Shown piece by piece: positions 10,400-23,574 of a DNA stretch of 64,000 nt (positions are counted from its first letter, which is position 1; every line of letters begins with the position of its first letter). The position numbers and the translations under genes were made by a program. This DNA comes from Rhizophagus irregularis (lineage: Eukaryota; Glomeromycota; Glomeromycetes; Glomerales; Glomeraceae), in NCBI RefSeq assembly GCF_026210795.1, contig NC_089440.1:4712001-4776000 (forward strand), given 5' to 3'. The notes under the pieces are model-generated. The model did not search any database, was not told the origin of the DNA, and saw only the letters and a program-made list of their open reading frames with translations.

Positions 10400-12770
10400 G
10401 TGATGACTTCAATTTATGTGAAAGACCAAACTGTAGTGAAATATTTAATATCTTCCTTTCGAAATAGTGATAATGGCATTCGAGCATCTTTGAAAGAAGA
10501 ATCAATTTATCGTCAAATGTTTGCTTTAAAACCTGAAAATATTAACTCCTTCCAATTAAAATTAATACGTCAACCATATCTGAATTTGATTAACTTATAT
10601 GAAATATAAATATTTGGAAAATTAAGAATAGATTTTTCAATAATGAAGCCGGAAATGATGGTGATATGGAATGTACATTATGCCTTTACCGGAAGTAAAA
10701 AGACTAAAACATAGTGATCCTGCTATTTGTTTCAGTGGAAATGAAATATTTCATAAGAATTTGGATATTATTCACGAGAAATTTATTTATTTATTTATTT
10801 TAAAAAAGAAAACATGAAAATGATATACTGTAAATGATATTTACAAAATTGATTAAAATATATTTCTGATTTTTATTATAAAAAAAAATTAGCGAGCATC
10901 CAGGTATGCCAATTTATTCGAATCACTTAAAAATAAAAAAAAAAATAGAATTGAGAATTTTTTTTATCTCACAATATGAACGGGTGGCTCAGTGTTGTCG
11001 TGCCTTCATGTTGATAGTCCACATAATATTGCCTCAAAACTATGATATCAATCTTTTCATTTATGGATTGGACGAGGAAGCAGCTAAGAAAAAAATGGAA
11101 GAGATTTATGAAAATGTTTGTAAAGCTATTCCTTGGGAAGTTACGTGTATTCGAAGTAAACACTGTGTGACTATTATTAGTCAATATCTGGCATATTCAA
11201 GTATGATTATCGATGAATATTTAATTTAAAGATCAAACTTTCCATATTTAACAATATTATTTATTAATTGAATTTATTAGATTATACTTCGATTATATAA
11301 TTCTCCTTCAGAGGTTCTTACCGGCTTTGATGTTGATTTCTATAGTGTTGGGTAAGACATTTTCTTAATTACATAGATTTTGCTTTTTAATGATCCCTGA
11401 ACTTTGTTGTATAGGTCAATGTAACGTGATTGATTTAACCAGAAGATCTCCGTCATATGAAATGATGTTGGCAAAATATATATATATATACTGAAAGAGG
11501 TTTTGAGGTTTGTAATACAAGTGATTTTTTACGTCTTCTGTTAAAATAAGTTCATATATTCATTTATTCAATTAAATTTTGTTTTGCCATAAATAGATCA
11601 AAAGCTCATTCACTAGAATGTTCAGAATTGACCCTACAATATATGAGAGAAGTTTCGAAAAACTTAAGTGTCTCGCTCGTTTACTCGTACTAGAACGTCT
11701 AAACACTCCCGAAATATGCAGAGAAAAGACGTGAACGCAATTGTCGTCCAAGGCATCCAAATCTGGTGTATATGAACCTAGGAAATAGAAAAGAAGAGGC
11801 AACATCAATAAAACTAAATTTGAAAATAATGATTATGAAATTTTTATTTTACCATATGGACTTAGATATGATGCAGCAAGGGTTACGAGATTAATTTATT
11901 CAAGGGTATATCTTTTTTTTTTAAAAAAAAAGATTCAATTTTTTAAAAATTTTAGGATATGAAGTTGAATTCAAAGCGGAACAAAATTAACAAAGATAGA
12001 GTGACATATATGTTTTTTTAGGTATCGGGTCATTTCACCGAAAAATAATCTCTGGCCTGAGTTATTTATAATTCTGCATAATGTTGGTCCTATTTTTCGG
12101 CGAAACGTCCTTTCGGCGAAATGGCTTTCGGCGAAATGTACCGTAACTATGTATTATATACGTTAAATGCATTGTTTCCTAAAATTGGAGATATTACTAA
12201 TCCTCCATTATTTTTAAAGTAGTGACCTAAATAGATACAATCAAAATTAATTGTAGGTTTAAAATATAATTGCTAAAAATTCTATAATCTTACCATTAGC
12301 ACATTGATATTTTCGGCCTAATCTAAAACCTATTTTACCGTTTCTAAATTATTTTCAAGAAAGCTACTTCCAATCTGCTTAAATCATTATTATTCACCAT
12401 TCCGCTTTCTTTTAATAATTCTTTGGGTAAAACGTCTTTGTTTGTGGAATTGATTCGATACGTAAGAAATACATGTGCTAGACGGTTACGGTACACTATA
12501 CATATAGTACATATCGATATGATGTGAGAAGTCTGATGACAGATTCTATTTATTTGGGATACGTGGATATGATAAATTTGCTTATCGAGTAGGTCTGATT
12601 ATATTATCATAATTTTAAAATTGTTTATAATAACTAATAATATTATCAAATAAGAAATTCATTCTCATTTTCCTTTTTAAAAGATATGCTGTGGGTGGGA
12701 ATACTTTTTCCACCTTTGATGTTAAAGAACCTGAAGAAGAAACTCCTATCAAAGTAAAATAATTTTGTAT
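10400..12770 (+). pseudogene. Decayed gene of the fungal ankyrin-associated large-protein family
   Basis: Several plus-strand blocks in consistent order look like one ancestral protein, broken by stops and shifts. They are about 10405-10605 (VKYLISSFRNSDNG, then VYRQMFALKPENINS-like text), about 11060-11215 (GLDEEAAKKKMEEIYENVCK, AIPWEVTCIRSKHCVT), 11281-11345 (RLYNSPSEVLTGFDVD, ending at a GT), 11415-11480 (IDLTRRSPSYEM), about 11640-11705 (SFEKLKCLARLLVLERLNTPE), about 11825-11900 (FILPYGLRYDAARVTRLIYS) and 12685-12750 (RYAVGGNTFSTFDVKEPEEE). I recognise this series from large fungal proteins usually labelled ankyrin-repeat, so family membership is from memory of the family. A MITE (12026-12143) sits inside it. 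It cannot be expressed as one protein. Confidence 0.7.
12026..12143. mobile_element. MITE-like insertion with TTTCGGCGAAATG ends
   Basis: The left end CATTTCACCGAAAAATA is nearly the inverse of TATTTTTCGGCGAAACG at 12091-12107. That is followed by two further copies of TTTCGGCGAAATG up to 12140, so the right terminus is a triple tandem of the terminal motif. The element is about 118 bp, non-coding, and inserted in the decayed ankyrin-type gene. Confidence 0.6.
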
Positions 12771-12779
12771 ATATTATAC

Positions 12780-15700
12780 TTATTATCTTATACTGTATTA
12801 TGAAGAGAAACTTATGATTAACATTTATCTTTCTTTTTTTTTTATTTTACTTTTTTTAAAAAAAACCCAGTGATTATCAAGGTTTGAATATAAACAGTCG
12901 CAAGAAAAATCTTGGAAAATTCATTTGGCAATTAGTACTGGAATGGTGATAACAATTACTATCAATTTTGAAATAAACATTCTTGTTATTAATTAATTAA
13001 TTACATCAATTATCAATAGTAAATAAAAGGAGAATATATGAGAAAATATTGAAAACCAGTAAAGAAATATTGTTAATTAGATTTTCTTCAAACAAATTTA
13101 AGGGAATTTAGATTTTTAGCACTGTTAAATTTTCTTTAGAAATTTGAAAATATTCGTGATTTATATTCTTTATTTAAATAATTTTATTATTGTAAGTTTT
13201 GTAAAAGTAGCAGGATAAGTTTATTCAAAAGGATAAAAGTAAAAATATACATTACTTTATTTTACTGATAGCAGTTGCTAAATCATAAGTGTATAAAAGC
13301 ATTGTTATTTGTTTATTATTATTAAATATGACAATATGACAAATGTTAATTTGTAGGATTTTTGAAATCTATATAAATTTACGCGAAATTGGATTAATTT
13401 TACAAATAGATACATTTCAAAATTTACATTACTAATGAAGTAATGAAGAAAATCCTGTAATGGAGTGCACCTTTAACTTGATGTTGATGAATATAGTAAA
13501 AAAAAAGTTATTGATTATTATTTATAATTACTTGTATATATGTATGTTGAATTACATGTAGAATACAAACTTTAATCCAATCTGAAATAGTATCTTTTTC
13601 TATATAATATGATTATATGAGTAATTTAATTCATACTTAATCTATGTTATGTTTATATGTTAACTAAACTATCTCTCTTTAATAGCTAATGTGCTAAGGA
13701 TATATTATAATTTACAAAGATGAAACAAATATGTATATGCTCATTATTTGGATAGTTATTTTGTGCTTCTATTACTGGAAAAAATTGTATGTCTAAAAAT
13801 CTTTGGTGTGTTTTTAAAATCACAATAATGAAGGGTTACAACGAAACTTTTAGTGTGAAATATATAATTTTCATCTTTTGGTTTCGAACATAGTGATGTT
13901 TTTTTGAAAAAAAAGGATTGCCTTGTTTATTTGTTTTCTTTTTACTATAAAAGTTAGTCATAACAATTTGTTTCCATAACTATTATGCTAAACATTAGCA
14001 TTTTGAGTTGAAAAATAATTTGTGTCTTTTATTATGAAGGTAATTAATAATTGTTTATAACCATATTTTTGACCTTTATTGGCGAAGAATGTTTTTCTTC
14101 AGCTAAATGCGAAAGATAATGAGTTTTAAGATTAACATTAGAATTTTTTTCGGCTGTGCATTAATAATAATGTAAGTTCTTGAATCAAAATAAAATCAAA
14201 CAACAGCAATAAACCTCAATATTAAAACCTCAAATGTACTAGGATAATTTTATTTATTTAAATAAAGATAAATATGATCTCACGCAGCTTGATTCTAAAT
14301 AATGACGAAAACTAATAATCCATAGTTCGATTTCATGTTTTAAATTGATTTTATGTATACAACATATATAATTTAAAGTGGCGAAATGAAATTTCCAGAT
14401 CATTATTAAATCCAAGAAAAAATCTTTAATAGATATGTGGTTTTTAATATTTTCTAATTTCTTTATATGATTTATAATTGTAGCAATGTATTATTTAAAT
14501 AATATAAAAAAAATCTTACTTTTGTGATTAGTATTTAGTGTATATAAATATCTAAAATTTTGATTATTTAAAATCCTGATACACGACTCGTTCGACTCGT
14601 TTCAGTTACTCAGGTAGGCAAGTCAAGCGCGTCCCTACTAGCGTATGGCCATTACGTCCTGCGTTAGATGTTTGATGCTAGTCTCCAGGCATGATGTTCT
14701 TGAGTCATGCGTAGTCCCATATTAAATATTATAATAAATTCCTCCCGCAAATTATGTGATTTAATAAAATATCATTGCTTAGTGATTAATATATCCTATA
14801 ACCCTTACACGAATAAACTATTTATCTGGCAAAAATTTTCCCATTATTGTATTGCACGTTAATAATATTATTTTATTATTTTGTAATATTATATAGTTAC
14901 TATATATATTATAATAAAAGCTTGTATTTGTATTTGGTGCTTTCTGTGTAAAATATTGTATATTATTCAAAATTTTTAGGTTTCAAGAAATTCATCCTTT
15001 ATATTCATTTTTAACGATAATTAGTAATTTGCGATAGATAATATTATAATGTTTTTAGGTATTTATTTATTGTAAGAAATGTTAATAGATATGTCCTTCC
15101 GCTTAAGTAAATAATATTCAACACTATAACTTATTTCTTTTTAGTAATATATAAATTCTGTCAGTGTTGGTAAGATTTTGGATTATTCAAAATTTAATCT
15201 ACAAAAAGCTAAAGTAATAATAAATTACTATAATCAAATTTTATTTAATGATTTAATGGTTTAATGTTTAATTATAATGATAATTGTAATATTTGTATAG
15301 TAAAATAAATGAGTAATAAAAATGAATCTATTTTCTTAAAAAAAAAAATTATGTATATAACATTTAAAGGTATTTTAAGTAATATCATACATATGAGAAA
15401 TTTTTTGGTTAAATAACAAACTACTCAAAATATAGTAAATCGTTTATTCTTGAATTGGAAGTAACGTAATTTTCAAAACTTGCGAATTAAGATTTAAGAT
15501 GAACATAGCTAAAATTTGATACAACGTTTTTTTACCTTATCTAATCATAATACTTATAAATAGTAATATTAATATCGAATATGATTAAATTTATTAATAA
15601 AAAAAAAAAATTTTTTAATTCATTACAATCATGTTAATTTTCAAATGAATAATTGATAAATATGAGCTTTTACTATATTTTCATCAAAACCCCAAGAATA

Positions 15701-15862
15701 ACATTAAAAATTATTCTCAAGTAATAAAATATCCATCTGTTATTATACTAAATATTTTCATTTAAAATAAAATGCATTTAATTTCTTTTATCTACAATAA
15801 AAAAAAAAAGTTTAATCAACTAAATTTAATAAATCAAAAGAATCACAAGCAAAAGCAGTTAC
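12780..15862. other. Long AT-rich intergenic region, no gene seen
   Basis: About 3 kb without a sustained coding frame. One GC-richer island at 14580-14735 (GACTCGTTTCAGTTACTCAG, CATGATGTTCTTGAGTCATG) may be a transposon relic, but neither frame nor termini can be defined. The right end may hold a missing 3' exon of kinase paralogue 2. Confidence 0.5.
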
Positions 15863-17409
15863 CTTTAGAATTAATATCAAGTTTAGTAAAATCCATTCTT
15901 AAAGAATCTATAAAATAAAAGAACAATTATTACTCTAAATAGATTTGAATAATTATTTTAAATTAAAATTACCTGAATATTCTAAATCATCATTGTCTGC
16001 ATTTTTGGGTTTTGGAAGATTTTTAAAATCTAACAGTCTACTTGTATAAACTGCTTGAGGATGTGTCTCATATGATAGAGTACCAGTAGATATTAAAGGT
16101 GATGAAAAAGATAACTTTTTATTAATATCATCTGTTTCTTTAACTTGCCTATAAATTATAGAATCCACTTTATTGTCCCTAATATCATGAAGCAATTCTA
16201 ATATTAACTTGCATAATTCATCTGCATTAGGTCGTTTTAAAGGGTCTGCATCCCAAAATTGATTAATTATAACAGCAACTAGTTGAGGGATTTTATAATC
16301 ACATTTTGGTCTCAAACCCTGACAAATTTTCATGGCTAAGAAATCATCATGGGTTATATCATGATAAGGAGGGAAACCTGTACAAATTTCATATGCAATG
16401 ATTCCAAATCCATAAATATCACTTTTTTGAGTATATTCATTTCCTCTTAAAACTTCTGGAGCTACATAAGGTAATACACCATATATTTTTTTATTTCTAT
16501 TTTGAGAGGATTTAACATTTGCTGGTTGACATAATCCCAAATCAGTAATAAATAGAAAATCTTTAAAATTGCTTAATATATTTCCACAATGAAAATCACG
16601 ATGAATAAATCCTTTATTATGAATATTTCTAAGACCACATGCAATATTATATAAACTAGTCAACTTTTGCTTCCAATTAAGTGAAATGAAGTTGTTATTT
16701 AAATATTGTCTTAAACTACCATTTTTTAAATCCATCACCATCATAAAATTATTTGTTTTTGGATCTTTGGTAATACCAAAACAAGGAACTATACAATCAA
16801 CATAACCACGTACTAAAATATTTGATTCAACCTTAAAGAAAATTATAATTAGTCTAAAATTTATAAAGGCTAACAAAGATTCATAAGAAAATATCTTACT
16901 TCTTTTAAAAAATCTACAGTAATATCTTGTGAATTATGTAAGTACTTTAAAGCAACTTTTTTTTGTCCTTTTCTTTTCCATTGATTATTGTTACAATCCC
17001 AATAGAGAATAGGACCATCTTTCCAAACCGCTTTAAAAGTAATTCCAAATCCCCCTTTTGCTAAATATTCAGCATCTTCAAATTTATCATATTCAATCCA
17101 CTCTATGATTTGAAAAAAAAATTTAGCATTTAATTGTGCTTTTTGAATAAATTCATCAACGTCATGATTTTCACTTGTCCAATTTTTAAAATTTTGTTTA
17201 AAATATTGTGAATTACATGACTGACAATATAAATAATTAGGTCTAGGCTGTTTACAAATTTTACAAAACCCATTTTTTTTATAACGTTCTTTTAATTCTT
17301 TGTCTGTTATTAGTTTATCAATTAACGATTCTTGTTCTTCAGTCAGGCGATAATGAGTAAAATTTTTTATTTGTTCGAATACATCATCACTTAGTTTAAT
17401 TTCATCCAT
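15863..17409 (-). CDS. Protein kinase paralogue 2 (TKL-like, Cys-pair N-terminus), 3 exons visible
   Basis: Exons are 17409-16900, 16831-15973 and 15907-15863, with canonical GT/AG introns. I start at the MDEIKLSD methionine shared by all paralogues; an in-frame upstream ATG at 17466 would add 19 residues. The Cys pairs are FCKICKQ and LYCQSCN. The glycine loop is AKGGFGITF, the lysine motif is VALK, the catalytic loop is HRDFHCGN (canonical HRD, unlike most siblings), then DLG and APE. A conserved Cys after the APE region (CWDADPLKRP in the siblings) is Phe here (FWDADPLKRP). Exon 3 gives DSLRMDFTKLDINSK. As in paralogue 1 no stop is met before the last donor; read-through would end a few codons on. 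Confidence 0.85.
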
Positions 17410-17521
17410 TTTAATAAATAATTTATTAAACAAAAAATATGTTATTAATTCGTATGTAGAAATCACTAAAAATGATAAAGAAAAAGAAAAAAAAAGTGAT
17501 GAAACGTTATTTTATATTGCA

Positions 17522-17542
17522 ATGATTTCAAGATCGGCAACA
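17522..17542 (-). promoter_or_regulatory. Conserved upstream motif of the kinase family (copy 2)
   Basis: Minus-strand TGTTGCCGATCTTGAAATCA lies about 113 bp before the ATG of kinase paralogue 2. It matches the copies upstream of paralogues 5 and 6 exactly over this stretch. A companion TGCAATATAAAATAACGTTTC block follows towards the gene and is also shared. Confidence 0.55.
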
Positions 17543-20150
17543 AAAATGAACCATAATAGTAAATGACGAAATATGACGAAATAAATAAAAATAAATAGGA
17601 TGTTTAACTAAATATAGTAAGCATTATTTAATGAATTTTCAGCGGAATTAAAATAGGCTAAACTTTTAAGTGATATAAGGAAATTTGGAATTGTTTTAAA
17701 CCTTTTCGCAACGTACTGTAAAATAAAACTGATATCATTAACAATATGACGTCATATTTATTATTTAACTTGATCGTAATAATTTTTTTTTTAAAAAAAA
17801 ATAACAAAAATAATTTCGTAAAAAATAATTTTATTGTTAATTTAATATATTTACAAACATTATTATTTATAAATATTATTATTTAAGTATATTATTATTT
17901 GTTATTTTAATTTAATTAGTAAAATATTAAATGAAAAAAAAAATTTGCAGGACACTGCTTTGTAAATATATGTTCTATAAATATTTCTTATTGGGACTTG
18001 AGTTGCTTTGGTTAGTTTACAATAATCTTTAACATGACATGAAATAAGATCGGGGTAACGGGTTAACAGACTACCGACTAATCATATAAGATTATAAAGA
18101 CTATAACATTACATCAAAACTATCAAAACTACAAAGGAACGAGTGAAAAAATGAGATTATTTTTATATTGGTAAAAAGCAAATCCTTAAAAATATCAGTG
18201 ATGGGAGAATTAAAATGTTCGCAAGTTTTATATTTCCTTTCCTATGTTTAAACATAATAATAATGTTCGGTCAATATTTATAATTAATTTTAAATTTCTT
18301 AAGTTAATAAAAAGGACAAAATTGTAATTACTTTTGATACGCTGTAACTAATACAAATATATTAATTTCATTAATTCATTTCAGAATTCCATAATTACGT
18401 AACTCAGCTGCGTCTATGGCCATTATTTATGTTATAAAATTTTGACTTTAATTATAGAATCGTAAAGATAAAGAAAATAAAGAAAATTTAATCTAATTTT
18501 TATATATATGGAATATTTAATATGTTAACAATTGTAAAAAAAATTAAAAATTCTTTTTGATTTCGTGATACAAAGAAAGTTTCTGTAAAAGGAAAAGATC
18601 ATACGGTCTACCGTCCACCTAATTGAAATTGATTTCGTAAATCGACCTTGCTGCGAGCTGCGGGACTGTAAAGATCATTTCCAAAAAAAAATCCAGCAGA
18701 TCAGGAAAATTTTACAAAAAAATAATTATCTGCAATGTACAACAACGAGTTTCATACTCTTGAAATAAAATAAGCTGAAATTTGTACAGAATTGTGATAC
18801 ATTATCTACAGTTTATTAAAATTCTCTTTTAAAAAAGCTTTATTTCAAAGAAACAATAACAATTAATTATTTTACATTGTACCTAATTTCGTTAAATGTT
18901 TACAGGAGAAATGTTTCATGATTGACATATCTAATTTTAGATATTATAAAATATGCGATATACTAGTACTATGTAACTTAATTGCTAATTTAAACTATAA
19001 TCTCACATATTAATCGACTAACAAATTTATATTGTCCTTTAATTTACGATTGTAATAGTAAAAATTCATTATAAATAGCCCTTTGTAAAGTTCAAGGTCT
19101 CTCTAGAAAAAAAAAATATAGTATAATTATGCATTTCAACATGTCAACAACTTCAACAACCTCAATATCTTTAAAATCTCCAATACCCTTAAGTCCCCAT
19201 TATTGATATTGATATCATCAATATCAACAATTGTAAATCATTACTTTTATTTAAAACAATTACAGCAACATTAATAATGAATGCTCATGAACTTGTCTGA
19301 AATAATAATTTTTTCTATTAATTATTATTATTATACAGTTCTATGTTCCTCGACAAACCCGAAGCTTCTCGCTATGGAACTTCAATAAGATTACAATATA
19401 CAGAATAAATTTCCAAATTAGCTGACATGGTCAGAAATACGCTAAAAAATTTTTACCACTCGCTTTATTCAAAAAGTAAAATATAATTAAAATCAGTAAA
19501 TTTATTTGGATAATTCCTAATTATCCAATTGGATGTTCTAGGCAAATGAGCAATGCAGGAAGTCGAATTTCCTAAACTAAATCACAAATAGTCGATGGTC
19601 CAACCAATGAAGGTCTAATGATATCATAATGCATCCTTTTAATAATTTGTAAATATTTAGGATTAGCTCCCATCATAGTAATAATTTAAAATTTATATAG
19701 CGAATATAACTTTCTCAAATATGTAAATTAATTAATCTTTAGATTGCTTAATAAATTATACATGTATTTTAGATTTCTAGGAAAGGATTATTTGGTTTAC
19801 TATCAGAATTCATAAAAAATTATCATAGATTCGCTTTGTATCAATTATCGCAAGTAGATTTAAGAAGAAAAAAAATTAGAAAAACTGGTTGTAATATTGG
19901 TTATAATATTTGTAATTTAATCAATTTTTAATTTTTAATTAATCAACTTGATCAAAAAAAATTTAAAAATAAAATACTTACAAATAATTTAAAAATTTTC
20001 TAACGCTTTTTATAATTTAAATTTATCAATCAATTTTATTATCTTTTATGTCGGTAAAACAATATATTCATGTGTGCACTCACGTGATATTTTCAATCGT
20101 GAGTTTGTTCTATCCAGTGGATATCTGGTATAACCAGATATATTATTAAC
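17543..20150. other. AT-rich intergenic region, no gene seen
   Basis: No coding frame, repeat array or RNA-like structure that I can support. Contains one T10A9 palindromic tract near 17787-17806. Stretches at 18600-18680 and 19370-19640 are slightly GC-richer but hold stops in all frames. Confidence 0.5.
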
Positions 20151-20386
20151 TTACAGCTGATTTCATAATATACGGGACGTACCCTGTACATTCGGTAAAA
20201 ACTCAGTAAAGTTCAAAATAAGGAAAATAAGGTAAAAACTATATTGTTAGATTCGGAGCACTGGTTCGAACACAATTTAGTTTTAATTTTATTCTGAGTT
20301 ATACCGAATCTTACCGAGTTTCTCTCGGCATGGAGTAAAAATAATGGGTATCCCGACTATCCCGTATATTATGAAATCAGCTGTAA
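20151..20386. mobile_element. Tc1/mariner-like MITE, 236 bp with 27-bp perfect termini
   Basis: Positions 20151-20177 and 20360-20386 are perfect reverse complements over 27 bp (TTACAGCTGATTTCATAATA continuing to ACGGGA). Taking TA as the target duplication, the element ends are CAGCTGATTTC, the CAG start being usual for Tc1/mariner relatives. The interior has a second weaker inversion (ATTCGGTAAAAACTC versus GAGTTATACCGAAT). There is no transposase. The region 20387-20826 to its right holds nothing I can identify. Confidence 0.75.
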
Positions 20387-20832
20387 ATCCGGATATTGGA
20401 CGCTCCTTTAAGCTTCAAAATGCTAATAATTTCTGCCAAGATTAACCGTAATTCCGGTAGAAATACTATGATTCTAATTTTCATATCAGAAATTATTGAA
20501 ATTAGAATTCACCTTTTTATTACTAAATAAAATAAATAATTATTTTGAATACAGTAAATTAGGTAAAAGGTATAAATTTTAATTTTTTATTGAAGTTTTG
20601 ATTACTTGCTTTTAATAGAAACGGATTTTTTTATCTAATACTAACCGTAAATAACTTAATGTATCGTAGTCGTATACATAATAGTTGCAGTGACTGATTA
20701 ACATATTGATCATGTTTTAATTGTTTTATTATTAATTCCTGTCCATCTTTTGTCGAAAATGATACGTAAATCAAATATCATGTAACAGTTGTAACAACAT
20801 TTTTAGATAAACCTCTAAAATACTGTATCAGG

Positions 20833-21208
20833 TATGACGCGCCGTACTGATCAAAAATCCAGGGTGTTCACCCTGGATGCATCCAGGGTAGCTACCCGGG
20901 ATGTATCCAGGATTTACCCTGGATTATTAAACGCCGTACTGTTCAAAAATCCAGGATTTACCCTGGATAGATCCCGGGTAGCTACCCTGGATGCATCCAG
21001 GGTGATCACCCGGGATTTTTGAACATTTACCCTGGATGCAAATTTTACCCTGGATGATCATTGAATTTCTACACCAGTTGTTACATATTATCGGTCACGT
21101 GATATATCACATTTGTCGTTAAAACTTCAAATTGAAATATCTCAGCCAATAAGAATTCAATTTTTATGATATTATTAGGCCAATGAGATATAAATTATCA
21201 GTTTCTAA
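20833..21208. repeat. Left terminal inverted repeat of the 3.18-kb element
   Basis: Contains about a dozen CCCTGGAT/ATCCAGGG half-sites arranged as head-to-head palindromes, then CACGTGATATATCAC and a decaying AT segment. It pairs inverted with 23575-24010. The GC-rich ladder occupies roughly the first 215 bp and contrasts sharply with the AT-rich surroundings. Confidence 0.85.
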
Positions 21209-21229
21209 TATACAATATTTTTATTATTA

Positions 21230-23290
21230 AAAAAAGGTAAAAAAAATTTCCATACGATTTTGTTATATCTATTGGCATTAAAAAAAAATTGGAAAATTTT
21301 ATTTTATGATACAATATTTGTCTTATATATTATACAATCATTAGAAAAAAAATTTAAAAAAAGATCTATAGTGATCTATTAATATTATTAAAAAATAAAT
21401 CAAAAAATTTTATTTATGTAATATCTGTCTTATGTATTATATCGACTGTTATCATTAGAAAATAAAAAAACTTTTAAAAAAATTCTGATTTTGTTATGTC
21501 TATAGCGATCTATTGGAAAATTTTTATACATGTATATCAATCTATTGTTACGATTAGAAAAAAATTTAAAAAAAAATTCTGAAAGATCTTTAATGAACTA
21601 TTGGCATTATTAAAAAAAAAATAGAGAATTTTATTTATACAATATCAGTTATATGTATTATACAATTTATTGTTATTATTAGAAAAAAAAATTAAAAAAA
21701 AATTTCTGTAAGATTTTGTTAGGTTTATTGGCATTATTAAAAAAAATTGGAAAATTTTAACCTATTAGAAAAAAAAAAATTTAAAAAAAAAATTCCGAAA
21801 GATCCATAACGATCTATTGTTATTATTAAAAAAAAATTGAAAAGTTTTATTTATACAATATCTGCCTTATTTATTATTATACGATCTATTGTTATTAGAA
21901 AAAAAAACTTAGAAAAAATTTCTGAAATATTTTATTATATCTATAACGATCTATTAGCATTATTATAAAAAAAAATTTGGAAAATTTTATTTATACAATA
22001 TTGTCTTACGCATTATTAAAAAAAAAATTTTAAAAAAAATTCTGAAAGATCCATAACGATCTATTGGTATTATTAGAAAATTTACACAATATCTGTCTTA
22101 TATATTATAGCTATTATTAGAAAAAAAATTTTTTAAAAAAAAAATTCTGAAAGATTTTATTATATTTATAACGATCTATTGACATTGTTAAAAAAAAAAT
22201 CGGAAAATTTTATTTATAAAATATTTGTCATATGTATTATACCAATTTATTGTTATTAGAAAAAAAAATTAAAAAAAAATTTTGAAAGATTTTGTCAGGT
22301 TTATTGGCATTATTAAAAAAATTGGAAATTTTTAACCTATTAGAAAAACAAATTCAAAAAAAAAATTCCGAAAGATCCATAACGATCTATTGCTATTATT
22401 AAAAAAAATTGGAAAGTTTTATTTATACAATATCTGCCTTATTTATTATTATACGATCTATTGTTATTAGAAGAAAAAATTTTTGAAATATTCTATTATA
22501 TCTATAACGATTTATTAGCATTATTATAAAAAAAAAAATTGGAAAATTTTATTTATACAATATTGTCTTACGTATTATACCTATTATTAGAAAAAAAAAT
22601 TTAAAAAAAAAATTTCTGAAAGATCTATAGCGATCTATTGGCTTTATTAAAAAAATAAATCAGAAAATTTTATTAGAAAAAAAATTTAGAAAAAATTTCT
22701 AAAAGATTTTGTTATATCTATTGACATTATTAGAAAATTTTATTTCCTTATTTATTATTATACGATCTATTGTTATTAGAAAAAAAAATTTAGGAAAAAT
22801 TACTGAAATATTTTATTATATCTATAAGACTATAACGATCTATTGGCACTATTATAAAAAAAAAAAATTGGAAAATTTTATTTATACAATATTGTCTTAC
22901 GTATTATACCTATTATTAGAAAAAAAAATTAAAAAAAAATTTCTGAAAGTTCTATAGCGATCTATTGGCATTATTGAAAAAAAAAATTGGAAAATTTTAT
23001 TGTACAATATCATCTTACGTATTATACCTATTATTAGAAAAAAAAATTTAAAAAAAAATTTCTGAAAGATCTATAGCGATCTATTGGTATTATTAAAAAA
23101 ATAAATCAGAAAATTTTATTAGGAAAAAAATTTAGAAAAATGTCTGAAAGATTTCGTTATATCTATTGACATTATTAGAAAATTTTATTTATATCTGCCT
23201 TATATTATACGATCTATTGTTATTAGAAAAAAAATTTAGGTAAAATTTTCGAAATATTTTATTATATCTATAACGATCTATTGGCATAAA
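21230..23290. repeat. A-tract satellite inside the 3.18-kb element
   Basis: An irregular tandem repeat of AAAAAATTGGAAAATTTTAT, ACAATATCTGTCTTA, CGATCTATTGTTATTA and TTCTGAAAGATC-type phrases repeated over 15 times, in units of about 60-130 bp with internal deletions. A7-A10 tracts recur at short intervals, which would make strongly curved DNA. No coding function; the open frame at 22709-22957 is a reading of the repeat. Confidence 0.85.
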
Positions 23291-23339
23291 CATTTTTATA
23301 TTAAAATACTTAAACACTTAAATTTTTATATATTATTAT

Positions 23340-23470
23340 TGATAAAAAACGTTGCGAAACGTTTTTTCCTAAGTATAAACTTTTTTTTATAGTGTTTCAA
23401 TATAAAAAAACGTTTCGCAACATTTTCTTATATTATTATTGATAAAAAACGTTGCAAAACGTTTTTTTCT
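23340..23470. repeat. Three near-palindromic AAAAACGTTGCGAAACGTTT motifs
   Basis: The motif occurs at 23344-23367, inverted at 23404-23426 and again at 23444-23468, each about 23-25 bp and close to self-complementary. It lies between the satellite and the right terminus of the 3.18-kb element. No counterpart is seen at the left end. Confidence 0.6.
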
Positions 23471-23574
23471 AAGTGTTTTAATATATAAAAAACATTTTGC
23501 AAATATTTTTTATATCATTATTGATGAAAAGCGTTGTACAAAATATTGCTTGAGTTATCCTATAAACTAATAAT

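Noticed and set aside
11572-11808. 78-codon minus-strand open frame (also 10969-11184)
   Set aside because: It is the antisense shadow of the decayed ankyrin-type gene, whose plus-strand text matches a known protein order.
14580-14735. GC-richer island as a possible gene
   Set aside because: Stops in all frames and no structure resembling an RNA gene; more likely a repeat relic.
20262-20275. GGTTCGAACAC, a possible tRNA B box
   Set aside because: No A box at the right distance and it lies within the interior of a MITE; probably chance.
20834-21022. Open frames in the CCAGGG-rich termini (also 23668-24087)
   Set aside because: Translation of the palindromic repeat (recurring TLDASRVATRD text) in both termini and both strands; no gene features.
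22709-22957. 82-codon open frame in the A-tract satellite
   Set aside because: Lys/Leu/Ile/Tyr-rich reading of the repeat unit.
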